The position numbers were made by a program, and so were the translations under genes. DNA of 55,451 nucleotides. It comes from an uncultured Alphaproteobacteria bacterium. GTDB lineage: Bacteria; Pseudomonadota; Alphaproteobacteria; Caulobacterales; Hyphomonadaceae. Numbering within the stretch: position 1 is the stretch's first letter; every line of letters starts with the position of its first letter. The stretch spans positions 1 through 55,451 of the forward strand of contig CAIKWZ010000071.1 in the NCBI GenBank assembly GCA_903831255.1. Direction: 5' to 3'. Below are positions 8,274-17,073 of the stretch, piece after piece. The notes under the pieces were generated by a model, which was not told where the DNA came from, made no database searches, and saw only the letters and a list, made by a program, of their open reading frames with translations.

Positions 8274-9365
8274 ATGGATTTTTCCCTAAGCGAGGATCAG
8301 CTCTCCTTTCAGTCGTCCGTTCGCGGACTTCTCGAGCGGTCATGTCCTCTGGACGTTGTCAGAGTTGTCGCTGCGGGGGACAGGGACGCCGCTGAACGCG
8401 TCGTTCGCGACCTTGATGCGCTCGGCGTCAGGGGCGTCATGGCTCCGGAAGCTGATGGCGGGCTGGAGCTCGGACTTCTCGATGCCGTCATCATCCAGGA
8501 GATGATCGGACGTCAGTGCGCCCCGGGGGATTTTTCAGGCGCTGCGATCGTCATCGCAGGCTTATCGTCCTTTGGTGGGACATCAGCTGCGCGGGCCTGG
8601 ATGACCAAAGTCGTGTCGGGTGACGTGCGCCCAGGCGTCGCCCTTGCCGAACGGATCGGCGTTCGTGACGGGACGGGTCTGCGCCTTGAAGGAGGCCGTC
8701 TGCACGGGCGCAGCCTTTTTGTAGTGGATGGCGATACGGCCACTCATCTGTTTATCGCCCTGCCTTCAGGCTCCCTGGCGATTGTCGATGCGACGGCGCA
8801 GGGCGTCAGCCGGGTTCCGCTCAGGACGATTGACGCCACCCGGGTCTTTTCCGAGATCCTCTTTGACGGAGTTCCTGCCGAAGTTCTTACAGGAGAGAGC
8901 CTGGCGGGCGCGGCGGTCAATCGGATGACCGCCGTTGCGCGTCTTCTGGTTGCAGCCGACGCACTGGGCGCCATGCAGGTCATGCTGGAGCGCGCTGTGG
9001 CGTACTCTCTGGAGCGCAAGCAGTTCGGGCGAGTGATCGGGTCCTTCCAGGCTGTCAAACATATGTGTGCGGAGATGGCCGCCCGTCTCGAGCCGTTGCG
9101 CGCACTCATCTGGCATGCCGCTCACGCTTTTGACGAGGGGAGTGAGGAGGCCGATCTTCTCATCCTGCTGGCCAAGTCTCATGCTGCTGAGGTGGGCGTG
9201 TTCATCGCCCGCACAGCGACGGAGGTCCATGGGGGCATGGGCTTCACCGATCTTGTGGGCCTTCATTACTGGTTCAAGCGGATCGGCGTGTCGCGTCAGG
9301 TTTTCGGGGCGCCTGAGGCGGTGCGAGGCGAGGCGGCGCGGCTGCAGGGATGGGTCTCGTCCTGA
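8274..9365 (+). CDS. acyl-CoA dehydrogenase, second of a tandem pair
   Basis: A 363-residue acyl-CoA dehydrogenase homologue. The N- and middle domains are reduced: the usual substrate/FAD motif of the middle domain is not recognisable, while the C-terminal helical domain is well kept (YSLERKQFGRVIGSFQAVKH, then ATEVHGGMGFTDLVGLHYWFKR). That asymmetry, together with the neighbour at 7068, resembles the FadE pairs of steroid catabolism in which each subunit supplies part of the FAD site. Alone it may be inactive. The ORF ends about 135 bases before the converging MaoC-like gene. Confidence 0.87.
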   Translation: MDFSLSEDQLSFQSSVRGLLERSCPLDVVRVVAAGDRDAAERVVRDLDALGVRGVMAPEADGGLELGLLDAVIIQEMIGRQCAPGDFSGAAIVIAGLSSFGGTSAARAWMTKVVSGDVRPGVALAERIGVRDGTGLRLEGGRLHGRSLFVVDGDTATHLFIALPSGSLAIVDATAQGVSRVPLRTIDATRVFSEILFDGVPAEVLTGESLAGAAVNRMTAVARLLVAADALGAMQVMLERAVAYSLERKQFGRVIGSFQAVKHMCAEMAARLEPLRALIWHAAHAFDEGSEEADLLILLAKSHAAEVGVFIARTATEVHGGMGFTDLVGLHYWFKRIGVSRQVFGAPEAVRGEAARLQGWVSS

Positions 9366-9405
9366 CGTCGCTTCTTATATGAGACGTACGGACACTCTGC
9401 AGGCC

Positions 9406-9420
9406 GGACAGGACCTGTCC
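9406..9420. repeat. GGACAG-GAC-CTGTCC inverted repeat
   Basis: Perfect 6-bp stem with a three-base centre lying between two converging genes. It may help termination on either strand; no U-tract is present. Confidence 0.25.
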
Positions 9421-9500
9421 CGCGCGGCTGCATGCCGATCCGTTTGCTCGGAGATGACCGGCGACGGCGCAGTATTCAGGGCTGGAGACCCGGGGCGCCC

Positions 9501-10376
9501 CTACTCGTATTCAAACCATGCATTGGATATCACCGTGCGTTCACCGATGCGCGCATCGAACAGGACGCGTCCTGGCTGGTCTTTCCATGCACGGACGGTC
9601 AGTTCGTCTCCGGGCAGAACAGGAGAGGAAAAGCGAACGCGAAAGCGCCTGAACCGCGACGGATCGCCTTCGCACAATTTTTCGAGCAGAAGTCTCGCGC
9701 ATGTGCCCAGCGTGCACAGTCCGTGAAGGATCGGTTTGTCGAAACCGCCGAAGCGGGCCGCCGCGGGGTCGATGTGGAGGGGGTTGTAATCGCCTGACAG
9801 CCGATAGATGTGGGCCTGATTGACGGCGATGGTCGCGCGCATCTCGTGATCGGCGGGGCGGTCGGGGGGCGTGCTGGAGACTGACTGGCTGGTGCCGGCG
9901 CCCTCGAACGGTTCGATATCGCCGAGGGTCTGAATTCCGCGAATGAAGACCCCGTTGATCATCCGCACGCAGATGTTTCCAGCCTCGTCGAGAACCTGGC
10001 TTTCCATCTCCACCAGCGCTGAGCCCTTGCTCTTCGGATGCGCGGCCAGAAGACGCGAGACCACCGAGACCTGCCCCTCGACCGGCATTGGTCGCAACAC
10101 TTCGATCAGACGTTCCGCATCGACCATGAGAGGTCCTGGCGCCACCGGAACAAGAGTGCGGTCGATCGGGGCTCCTGCGCCGCTCCACCGGATCGGGAAG
10201 GTCGGAAAGACCGCAAAGCCAGGCGCTCCTTCGTAAATGAAACGAAGGTCCTGCGAGCCGACCCCGACCGCATAGAGAAGCACATCGCGTTTATCGTAGG
10301 CGATCGGGACGGGGGCTCCCCAGGGTCCCGGTTCGCCGCCGGGAAGGGCGATTTTCGCATCGAACACAGCCATCAC
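9501..10376 (-). CDS. MaoC-like two-hotdog enoyl-CoA hydratase
   Basis: A 291-residue hydratase 2-type protein made of two hotdog domains, like the R-specific hydratase part of peroxisomal multifunctional enzyme 2. The C-terminal domain holds the hydratase 2 motif YRLSGDYNPLHIDPAAA with Asp196, Asn198 and His201 at the catalytic positions, followed by KPILHGL. It would hydrate trans-2-enoyl-CoA to R-3-hydroxyacyl-CoA, the step after the dehydrogenases encoded convergently. The start is ambiguous by one codon (two Met codons in a row). A strong terminator separates it from the upstream MDR gene, so it probably has its own promoter in 10377-10409. Confidence 0.85.
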   Translation of the reverse strand: MMAVFDAKIALPGGEPGPWGAPVPIAYDKRDVLLYAVGVGSQDLRFIYEGAPGFAVFPTFPIRWSGAGAPIDRTLVPVAPGPLMVDAERLIEVLRPMPVEGQVSVVSRLLAAHPKSKGSALVEMESQVLDEAGNICVRMINGVFIRGIQTLGDIEPFEGAGTSQSVSSTPPDRPADHEMRATIAVNQAHIYRLSGDYNPLHIDPAAARFGGFDKPILHGLCTLGTCARLLLEKLCEGDPSRFRRFRVRFSSPVLPGDELTVRAWKDQPGRVLFDARIGERTVISNAWFEYE

Positions 10377-10409
10377 GTCTCCTGCCTGTCAGGCTTTAAT
10401 CAAAGGACA

Positions 10410-10445
10410 GTCTCGCCCACATGGCTTTGCTCCAGTGGGCGAGAC
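10410..10445 (-). terminator. intrinsic terminator after the MDR oxidoreductase gene
   Basis: On the minus strand GTCTCGCCCAC, a 14-base loop and GTGGGCGAGAC form a perfect 11-bp stem starting seven bases after the MDR stop codon, followed by a T-rich TGTCCTTTGATT. This is the best-formed terminator on that strand in the window. Confidence 0.6.
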
Positions 10446-10451
10446 AGTTTG

Positions 10452-11591
10452 TCAGCGGTTGGGCGTGATCAGGTACTTCTCTCCCGTCGCCCTGCGGGCG
10501 TAGGCCTGCAGCATCGGGATCGTCAGCGCCTCAGCAAGCGAGATCTCCGCCGTGTAACGGCTTGCGAAGGTTGTCTTGAGCTCGGCCAGGACGCGCCCTC
10601 TCAGGGCCGCTCTGCGTTCGGCGCCGATCTTCTGCAGGAACGGGGTCAGAAGCCATCCGCCCACGCCCCAGGCCATGCCTACGCCCGGCGGCAGGGTGGT
10701 CGCGCTGATATCCAGTCGTCCATAGATGTAGACCTGCTTGTGAACGGAAGATCCGTAACGGCTATAGCCTGTCGAGTTGAGGTTCGCCGCCGCTTCCATG
10801 GCGACCAGGATCTGGCCTGCGAGAGGGCCGCCGCCGATGGCGTCGAAACCAAGGGTCGCTCCGGTGGTCGCCAGAGCGCGGATCAGGTCGTCCATGAATG
10901 TCGGCGACGAGGTGTTGCAGACGTGGACCGCGCCGGCGGCGCGCAGAAGAGCTTCCTGCTCGGCCGAGCGAACGACATTGACCAGGGAGATGCCGTCGGC
11001 GAGGCAGATGCGGTTCAGCATCTGTCCGAGGTTCGAGGCCGCGGCCGTGTGAAGAAGCGCCTTGTGGCCTTCCATGCGCATCGTCTCGGTCATTCCCAGA
11101 GCGGTCAGAGGATTGACGTAGCAAGAGGCGCCTTCAGCGGCGGAGACGCCGTCGGGCAGGGCCATCACCTGGTTGACGTTCAGACAGCGGTATTGAGCGT
11201 ACATTTCTCCGCCAAGTCCGGTGACACGCTTCCCGAGGAGGGCCTGTGCGGCGGGTGCCGCCCCTGCGGCGACGACGCGGCCTGCCCCTTCATTGCCGGC
11301 TGCGAGGGACTGATCGATCCGCGCCGCCATCGCTCTCATGCCCGCTTCAGGCACGTCTGCCGTGATCACAGGACGTTCCGCCGTCCCTGAGGACTTCAGT
11401 GTGCGGATATCCGCCGCTCCCAGAAGCAGGCCAAGGTCGGAGGGATTGATCGGCGAGGCTTCCACCTGGATCAGGACCTCGTCCGCACCTGGCGAGGGCA
11501 GAGGTGTTTCAACCAGCGAGAGCTCGAGCTGTCCGCCTGATGAAATCAGCGTGCGCAGCTGAAGTCCGGTGGTGGGAAGGGTCGTGGTCAT
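10452..11591 (-). CDS. zinc-less medium-chain dehydrogenase/reductase
   Basis: A 379-residue quinone oxidoreductase-like member of the MDR superfamily. The N-terminal GroES-like domain carries EVLIQVEASPINPSDLG; the cofactor domain follows at about 170-300 (LLHTAAASNLGQMLNRICL). The cysteine cluster of the structural zinc and the catalytic zinc ligands of alcohol dehydrogenases are not present. An insertion around residues 55-95 makes it longer than classic quinone reductases. It probably reduces or oxidises a carbonyl or enoyl compound with NAD(P)H; substrate unknown. The gene stands alone, with a terminator right after it. Confidence 0.8.
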   Translation of the reverse strand: MTTTLPTTGLQLRTLISSGGQLELSLVETPLPSPGADEVLIQVEASPINPSDLGLLLGAADIRTLKSSGTAERPVITADVPEAGMRAMAARIDQSLAAGNEGAGRVVAAGAAPAAQALLGKRVTGLGGEMYAQYRCLNVNQVMALPDGVSAAEGASCYVNPLTALGMTETMRMEGHKALLHTAAASNLGQMLNRICLADGISLVNVVRSAEQEALLRAAGAVHVCNTSSPTFMDDLIRALATTGATLGFDAIGGGPLAGQILVAMEAAANLNSTGYSRYGSSVHKQVYIYGRLDISATTLPPGVGMAWGVGGWLLTPFLQKIGAERRAALRGRVLAELKTTFASRYTAEISLAEALTIPMLQAYARRATGEKYLITPNR

Positions 11592-12069
11592 CTGTCTCTC
11601 CGCAAGCGCGTCTGTGGTCGTTGGATGTCCTTCCTACACAGATCCTGCGGTTGCGACCAATTTTCTTCTCGAAAATCCAATGCTCCTGCGCCGGCGTTTT
11701 CGGGTGTTGTCTCTTGTAAGTCCGGCATCTCTGGATCTGCAGTCTCTGAGGATTTCTCCTCGGCGTCTGCTCAGATCGGCCCGCCCCGGTTGGCGGCGTC
11801 CTTTTGTGAACGCCGAACAGCTCTGCCGCCGGCGGGCGCGTTTCCATCAAGACATGATCGCTTGTTTGATGTCTGTTTCCTGCGTGATGCAAGTCACTGT
11901 ATTTTAAGTCGTTTGCGTTATGGGGTTCTTCACTGTTCTGCGGGCTCTGGCGAGAACATCTGACGGCTGCAGGGCCCCTCTGGTCTTGCCCGTGAGCCGC
12001 TCGCGGCAGGAGGGCGGGACTTGCCTGCTGCAGGCTGGCGGGGGAAGCTTCTGGCGCTGGCGATCGCAT
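11592..12069. other. 478-bp gene-free leader region
   Basis: No convincing gene: the open frames here have no recognisable family and overlap on both strands. The region must contain the promoters of the MDR gene (leftward) and of the ABC exporter operon (rightward). The only motif I noticed is GTGA-TGCAAG-TCAC at 11884-11897, the spacing and half-sites of a CRP/FNR-family site, directly followed by TATTTT at 11900-11905. I cannot place a matching -35 box, so the promoter itself is not called. Confidence 0.4.
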
Positions 12070-12129
12070 TGCCTGAAAGCGGGCGTGAATGCAGGCCTGA
12101 ATGAGGGTCTGAATGCGGGAGTGAGAAGG
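12070..12129 (+). repeat. five-unit degenerate 12-bp tandem repeat
   Basis: Five consecutive 12-base units: TGCCTGAAAGCG, GGCGTGAATGCA, GGCCTGAATGAG, GGTCTGAATGCG and GGAGTGAGAAGG. The core is GGNCTGAATGNG; the last unit has drifted and contains the likely ribosome-binding site of the ABC ATPase gene, whose ATG is five bases further on. Such an array in a 5' leader can vary in copy number by slippage and so change expression. Confidence 0.7.
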
Positions 12130-12133
12130 GACC

Positions 12134-12865
12134 ATGGGTTTCACTTCGACATCGTCCGCTCCCCAATTCCTCTACAGAACGGAGGGTCTTAAGCGCATCT
12201 ATGGAGAAGGTGCGGCGCGTGTGGAAGCGTTGCGCGGGATAGATCTTGAGCTTCCCCCTGGCGAGCTGACCGTTTTTCTGGGTCCGTCGGGCTAAGGCAA
12301 GTCGACCTTCCTCAATATTCTTGGCGGCCTCGACCGGGCCAGCGAGGGCAGGGTCTGGTTTCGCGGCCTCGATCTTTCGGCGATGAAGGATGATGAACTG
12401 ACCCTCTATCGCCGTCGACATGTCGGTTTCGTTTTTCAGTTCTACAATCTCATGCCGAGTCTCACGGCGCGGGAAAATGTCGAACTGGTCACGGAGATCG
12501 CCGAGGCGCCCATGGATCCGGGCGAGGCGCTCGACATGGTCGGTCTCTCAGCACGGCGCGACCATTTTCCCTCTCAGCTCTCGGGCGGCGAACAGCAGCG
12601 CGTCGCGATCGCGCGCGCCCTTGCGCGACGACCCGATGTGCTTTTCTGCGACGAACCGACCGGAGCGCTGGATTCTGCGACCGGACGAACCGTGCTGCGC
12701 GCGCTTCAGGAAGCGAACCGGTCAATGGGCGCCAGCGTCATGATCGTCACCCATGCCGCCGCCACCGCAGCCATGGCCAACCGGGTGATCGAGTTCTCTG
12801 ACGGCCGTATTCGGAGCGTCACGGTCAACGATGCGCCGGTGTCTGCGGACATGATCCAGTGGTGA
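12134..12865 (+). pseudogene. ABC exporter ATPase (LolD/MacB type) with TAA inside Walker A
   Basis: Reading from ATG 12134 gives a complete MacB/LolD-type ATPase of 243 codons, except that codon 54 (12293-12295) is TAA, in the middle of Walker A: GPSG, stop, GKST. A single C-to-A change from TCA (serine) explains it. Everything after the stop is intact in the same frame: Q-loop FVFQFYN, signature LSGGEQQR, Walker B DVLFCDEP and the switch histidine VTHA. The only restart in frame is ATG 12383, which would give 160 residues without Walker A and therefore no ATP hydrolysis. The permease and adaptor genes downstream show no damage, so the lesion is recent, a sequencing error, or suppressed. Confidence 0.88.
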
Positions 12866-15225
12866 GCGTCCTCGATACCAAGCTGGGGCGCGACCTGTGG
12901 CGTGTCCGTGGGCAGGCGCTGGCGATCGCCCTCGTGATCGCTACCGGTTCGCTCCTGCTGGTGATGATGGAGGGACTGGTTCTTTCCCTCGAGCAGACGC
13001 GACAGGCTTATTATGAACGATATCGTCTGGCCGATGTCTTCGCCGATGTCCGTCGCGCTCCGGAGGCGGTTCTGGCTGATCTTGCGGCGATTGACGGGGT
13101 TGATGCGGTTGAGGGCCGTATTCGCGGCGGCGCTCTGATCGATACGGCCTCTGGCGCCGCTCCCGTTCGTGCGCTGGCGGTCTCTCTTCCGGATTTCGGG
13201 CTTCCGGGACTGAACGATATTCTTGTCGTCTCCGGCCGCCTGCCCGAGACGGGACGTCATGATGAAGTTCTCCTCCTCAAGGGCTACGCCGACGCATGGA
13301 AGCTGATCCCGGGTGACCGGATCTCGTTATCGCTGAACGGCTTTCGCCGCACCTTCCGGATTTCCGGCCTCGCCCAGTCTCCGGAATTCATTTATTCGGC
13401 GGCGCCGGGAGAGCTGGCGCCCGATGATGCGCGGTTTGCGGTGCTCTGGTTCCGCCAAGAGGTCCTTGCCTCCGCCTATGACATGGAGGGGGCCTTCAAC
13501 GAGGCTCTGATGTCCCTTGCCCGAGGGGGGAATGAGGCGGATGTCATTCTCAAAGCGGATCGCGTGCTGTCGCGTTATGGAGGCGGGGCGGCCTACGGTC
13601 TTGCAGAGCAGTTTTCGAACCGCTTTGTGACCGAGGAAATCTCCAGTCTCAGGGTCTCCGCGCGCGTCACGCCTCCGATCTTCATGATGGTGGCGGCGTT
13701 TCTTCTCTACATTGTCATGACCCGACTTATCGAGGCGGAGAGACGTCAGATCGGTCTTCTCAAGGCGTTCGGGTACACCAGTTTCGAGGCGGCCTGGCAT
13801 TATCTGAAATTCTGCCTCGTCATCGCTTCTGTCGGCGCTCTCCTCGGATGCATCGGGGGCGTCGTGCTCGGCAGCTACATGGCGGAGTATTACAAGGTCT
13901 ATTACAAATTTCCCTTTCTGGTCTTTCACATCGACCCGGCCTCGATCCTGATGTCTCTGGCCTTCAGCATCCTGACGGCGTCGGCGGGCGCGATCGTTGT
14001 TCTGATGCGCCTGTTTGATCTGACCCCGGCGGCCGCCATGCGCCCGCCAGCGCCTGCTGACTTTTCCCGTTCGGCGCGTATCGCCGGATCTCTCAAGTCA
14101 CTTCTCGATCAGCCCAGTCGCATGGTCCTTCGGCGCCTCCTGAGACAACCGGTGCGTGCGCTCGCGGCCAGCCTCGGCATCGCTTCGGGTATGGGACTGT
14201 CCGTCGCCATGCTCGGGGTGATGTCCGGTTTTGAAAGGATGGTCGATGTGAGCTTCGATGTCGCCGATCGCTCAGACATGCAGGTGGTTTTCAACGAGCC
14301 GCTCGGACCTGAGGCGCTGCACTCGATCCGGCGACTCGACGGCGTGATCGAGGCGGAGGGTTTCAGGTCTGTGGCGGTGGTGCTGCGTCATGGTCTGGCG
14401 TCCCATCGCGGGGCCGTTACAGGCCTGCCGGAGCGCCCGAGACTCAGTCAGGCGCTGACGTTGGATCTTCGTCCCATCCTTATGCGCAAGGATGGTCTTA
14501 TCCTGGCGCAGTCTCTCGCCCGCAAGCTTGGGGTCCAGCCCGGCGATGTTCTGACCGTTGAAGTGCTCGAGGGCCGAAGGCCCGTCGTCGATATTCCCGT
14601 CGCCGCCCTGACGACGGCTCTGGTCGGAGCTCCAGTCTATCTGGAGGCGAGTGCGCTCAATGCCTCGCTTGGCGAGGTCGGGCGTGTCTCAGGCGCCTAT
14701 CTTCGCACCGATGCAGCCATGTCGAGGGCGCTCCTCGAGGAGCTTAAAGGCATGCCAGGGGTTGCCGGCGTCAGTCCCAAGGCGGACGCCCGGGCCTCTA
14801 TGCGCAAGATCATGGATCAGGGCGCCGGCGCCATCCGCTATGTGATGGCCCTGGTCGCGGGTCTGATCACCTTCGGCGTCGTTTACAACTCCGCGCGGAT
14901 CGCCTTCGCAGAACGCGCTCATGAACTCGCCAGTCTGCGAGTGATCGGTTTCACCCGCGGTGAAGCCGGCTTTGTGCTCCTCGGCGAACTGGGGGTTATT
15001 ACGCTTCTGGCTCTGCCTATCGGAGCGCTTGCCGGAACGTGGCTCGCCGGGGCCATCGCGGCTGGTTTCAGTTCCGAACTTTATGAGGTTCCGGGTACGG
15101 TGACGGCTGGAGATATGGCGTTTGCCGCTATCGTCGTTATTGTCGCGGCTCTGGTTTCGGGCTTTCTTGTTCGTCGAGATGCAGACCGGCTGGACCTCGT
15201 TTCCGCCCTCAAGACCAGAGAGTAG
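12862..15225 (+). CDS. ABC transporter permease with two FtsX domains
   Basis: 787 residues counted from GTG 12862, which overlaps the ATPase stop as GTGA; a second GTG lies three bases earlier. Membrane segments are visible near residues 17-38, 270-290, 315-345, 365-390, 428-450, 660-685, 705-730 and 755-780, with a large periplasmic loop after the first of each set. This is the fused, double-FtsX form of the MacB/LolCE/DevC-like permeases, which do not pass substrate through a channel but transmit movement to a periplasmic adaptor. It forms an operon with the ATPase before and the adaptor after. The frame is intact although the ATPase is interrupted. Confidence 0.88.
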   Translation: MSVLDTKLGRDLWRVRGQALAIALVIATGSLLLVMMEGLVLSLEQTRQAYYERYRLADVFADVRRAPEAVLADLAAIDGVDAVEGRIRGGALIDTASGAAPVRALAVSLPDFGLPGLNDILVVSGRLPETGRHDEVLLLKGYADAWKLIPGDRISLSLNGFRRTFRISGLAQSPEFIYSAAPGELAPDDARFAVLWFRQEVLASAYDMEGAFNEALMSLARGGNEADVILKADRVLSRYGGGAAYGLAEQFSNRFVTEEISSLRVSARVTPPIFMMVAAFLLYIVMTRLIEAERRQIGLLKAFGYTSFEAAWHYLKFCLVIASVGALLGCIGGVVLGSYMAEYYKVYYKFPFLVFHIDPASILMSLAFSILTASAGAIVVLMRLFDLTPAAAMRPPAPADFSRSARIAGSLKSLLDQPSRMVLRRLLRQPVRALAASLGIASGMGLSVAMLGVMSGFERMVDVSFDVADRSDMQVVFNEPLGPEALHSIRRLDGVIEAEGFRSVAVVLRHGLASHRGAVTGLPERPRLSQALTLDLRPILMRKDGLILAQSLARKLGVQPGDVLTVEVLEGRRPVVDIPVAALTTALVGAPVYLEASALNASLGEVGRVSGAYLRTDAAMSRALLEELKGMPGVAGVSPKADARASMRKIMDQGAGAIRYVMALVAGLITFGVVYNSARIAFAERAHELASLRVIGFTRGEAGFVLLGELGVITLLALPIGALAGTWLAGAIAAGFSSELYEVPGTVTAGDMAFAAIVVIVAALVSGFLVRRDADRLDLVSALKTRE

Positions 15226-15227
15226 CG

Positions 15228-16442
15228 ATGATGAAAGGTTGGCTCCGTCTTCGCTCACGAACCTGGCTGACGGCGATCGCCGGGGGCGCGCTCGCCATTG
15301 TCCTGCTGCTGGCGTTCTGGCCACGTCCCGAAGCGGTCGATCTTGGCGAGGTGTCGCTCAAGGCGATGAGCGTCTCGATTGATGAACAGGCCCGGACCCG
15401 TGTCCACGATCCCTACCTGGTATCGCTTCCGATGTCTGGTCGCCTCCTGCGTCTCGAGGCGGATCCTGGCGATTCTGTGATTGCCGGCGAGACAGTGATT
15501 GCCCGGGTGGCGCCTGCCTCTCCCGGTTTACTGGACGCCCGCTCCCGCGAGCAGGCAGCGGCCTCGATCCGCGGCGCGCAGGCTGCGGTCAATCTCGCCC
15601 GCGCCGAGGTTAGGGCTGCCGGCGCCCGGCTCGATGCTGCGCGCGCGGATCTTCGTCGTTCGGAGGCCCTGGCCGGGAAGGGACTGATTTCCGAGGCGAC
15701 GCTCGAAAGATCGGCCGAGGAGGCCCGGTCGGCTGAAGCTGGACTGTCGGCGGCTGAAGCTGGCGTTCGTCTGCGAGACGCGGAGCTCTCCAGCGCTCAG
15801 GCGTTTGCAAAGAGCTTTCTGGACGGACGATCGGCGGACAAGGGCGCGCCTTTGATTGCGCCGGTCTCGGGACAGGTGTTGCGGATTATCCAGGATAGTG
15901 AGGCGGTCATGAGCGCCGGCTCGCCCATCCTCGAGATCGGAGATGTCGCAGGCGATCTCGAGATCATCTGCGAGCTTCTGTCGGCTGATGCGGTTCAGGT
16001 GCGGCCCGGCATGCGGGTGGTGATCGAGGAATGGGGAGGCGAGGCGCCGCTTGAAGGCCGGGTGGCCCGTGTCGAGCCGTCCGGGTTCACAAAGTTTTCC
16101 GCTCTCGGCGTCGAGGAGCAGAGGGTGAATGTCATCATATCGTTCACCAGCCCGGCGTCGGAACGCCCGACACTCGGCGCCGGGTTTCGCGTGGAGGCAA
16201 AGATCGTGGTCTGGGAGGATGAGGCTGCGCTCACGGCGCCTTCCGCCGCCCTGTTCCGCGTGCAGGACAGATGGTCGGTCTTCGTCGTGGAAGGCGGACG
16301 CGCCCGTGAGAAGACGGTTGAGGTCGGGCGAAATAACGGGATCGATGCAGAGATCCTGGGCGGTCTGAAGGAAGGCGAGCGGGTAATCGTTCATCCAGCC
16401 GACACGATGAAGGCGGGGCGGTCCGTGACGGCGCGCCGCTGA
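15228..16442 (+). CDS. HlyD/MacA-like periplasmic adaptor subunit
   Basis: A 404-residue membrane fusion protein starting two bases after the permease stop. It has one N-terminal membrane anchor (about 12-31), a lipoyl/barrel-sandwich half-motif, an alanine- and arginine-rich coiled-coil hairpin (about 100-195), the second lipoyl half (APVSGQVLRI), a beta-barrel domain and a C-terminal membrane-proximal domain (GLKEGERVIVHPAD). Such adaptors couple an inner-membrane ABC pump to an outer-membrane TolC-type channel. No outer-membrane factor is in the window. The substrate is unknown. Confidence 0.88.
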   Translation: MMKGWLRLRSRTWLTAIAGGALAIVLLLAFWPRPEAVDLGEVSLKAMSVSIDEQARTRVHDPYLVSLPMSGRLLRLEADPGDSVIAGETVIARVAPASPGLLDARSREQAAASIRGAQAAVNLARAEVRAAGARLDAARADLRRSEALAGKGLISEATLERSAEEARSAEAGLSAAEAGVRLRDAELSSAQAFAKSFLDGRSADKGAPLIAPVSGQVLRIIQDSEAVMSAGSPILEIGDVAGDLEIICELLSADAVQVRPGMRVVIEEWGGEAPLEGRVARVEPSGFTKFSALGVEEQRVNVIISFTSPASERPTLGAGFRVEAKIVVWEDEAALTAPSAALFRVQDRWSVFVVEGGRAREKTVEVGRNNGIDAEILGGLKEGERVIVHPADTMKAGRSVTARR

Positions 16443-16586
16443 TCGAGCAATCCTTCTCAGGCGCGCTTGCAGGGGGGTGACCCACGCTGCAGTATGGAAG
16501 AGGCTCGGGGGCCTGTCGCGGTCCGTCGATCACGCAGATAGCAGGTGCGCGCAGAGGCTCGCGCTCCAGGGCGGAGGACCAGCGAG

Positions 16587-16958
16587 ATGATTATCCAGGG
16601 TGTCGCCCTTCTGGCGTTCTGCACACTTGTCGGAGCCTATGTCGGCGATCTCATTGGTATCCTTATCGGCGTGAAGGCCAATGTCGGGGGCGTCGGGGTC
16701 GCGATGGCGCTCCTTATCGCCGCCCGCTACGCTCTCATGAAGCAGGGCCGTCTCTCCGAGGGCCTCAAGGGCGGCGTTTCGTTCTGGTCGATGATGTATA
16801 TTCCCATCGTCGTGGCCATGGCCGCCCAGCAGAATGTCGTCGCCGCCGTGCGAGGGGGGCCTATGGTGCTCATTGCTGGAACACTTGTCGTGGCGGTCAG
16901 TTTTGCTCTTGTCCGCGTTCTCGGAGGACGCTCCGCCTCTCCCGGGGCCGGGTCCTGA
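16587..16958 (+). CDS. madL: malonate transporter subunit MadL
   Basis: A 123-residue hydrophobic protein with four or so membrane segments and the strongly conserved stretch LIGVKANVGGVGVAM, diagnostic of MadL, the small subunit of the sodium-dependent malonate importer first described in Malonomonas. ATG 16587 has GGAGG nine bases upstream; the frame extends upstream without a better start. It is followed by madM after 115 bases and by the malonyl-CoA ligase gene, giving a malonate uptake and activation set. Confidence 0.93.
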   Translation: MIIQGVALLAFCTLVGAYVGDLIGILIGVKANVGGVGVAMALLIAARYALMKQGRLSEGLKGGVSFWSMMYIPIVVAMAAQQNVVAAVRGGPMVLIAGTLVVAVSFALVRVLGGRSASPGAGS

Positions 16959-17073
16959 TGGGAGGCGTGATGAGGCCTGGCCCCCAATTCCCGGATCCGC
17001 GGCGCATCGCTGTCGGGTCTCCTTCGGCGGGCTATTCATTCGGGCTGGATCTTGAACGTGGGGAGCCGCTCTG

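Noticed and set aside
10038-11390. 450-codon plus-strand frame across the MDR gene
   Set aside because: Arg/Gly/Asp-rich translation without motifs, spanning a terminator and two real minus-strand genes.
12293-12295. Stop codon in the ATPase as programmed recoding
   Set aside because: It is TAA, which is not used for selenocysteine or pyrrolysine, and no recoding structure is evident. A nonsense mutation or base error is simpler.
11920-12421. Open frames on both strands across the 12-bp repeats
   Set aside because: They arise from the repeat and overlap the ATPase gene out of frame; no coding signs.
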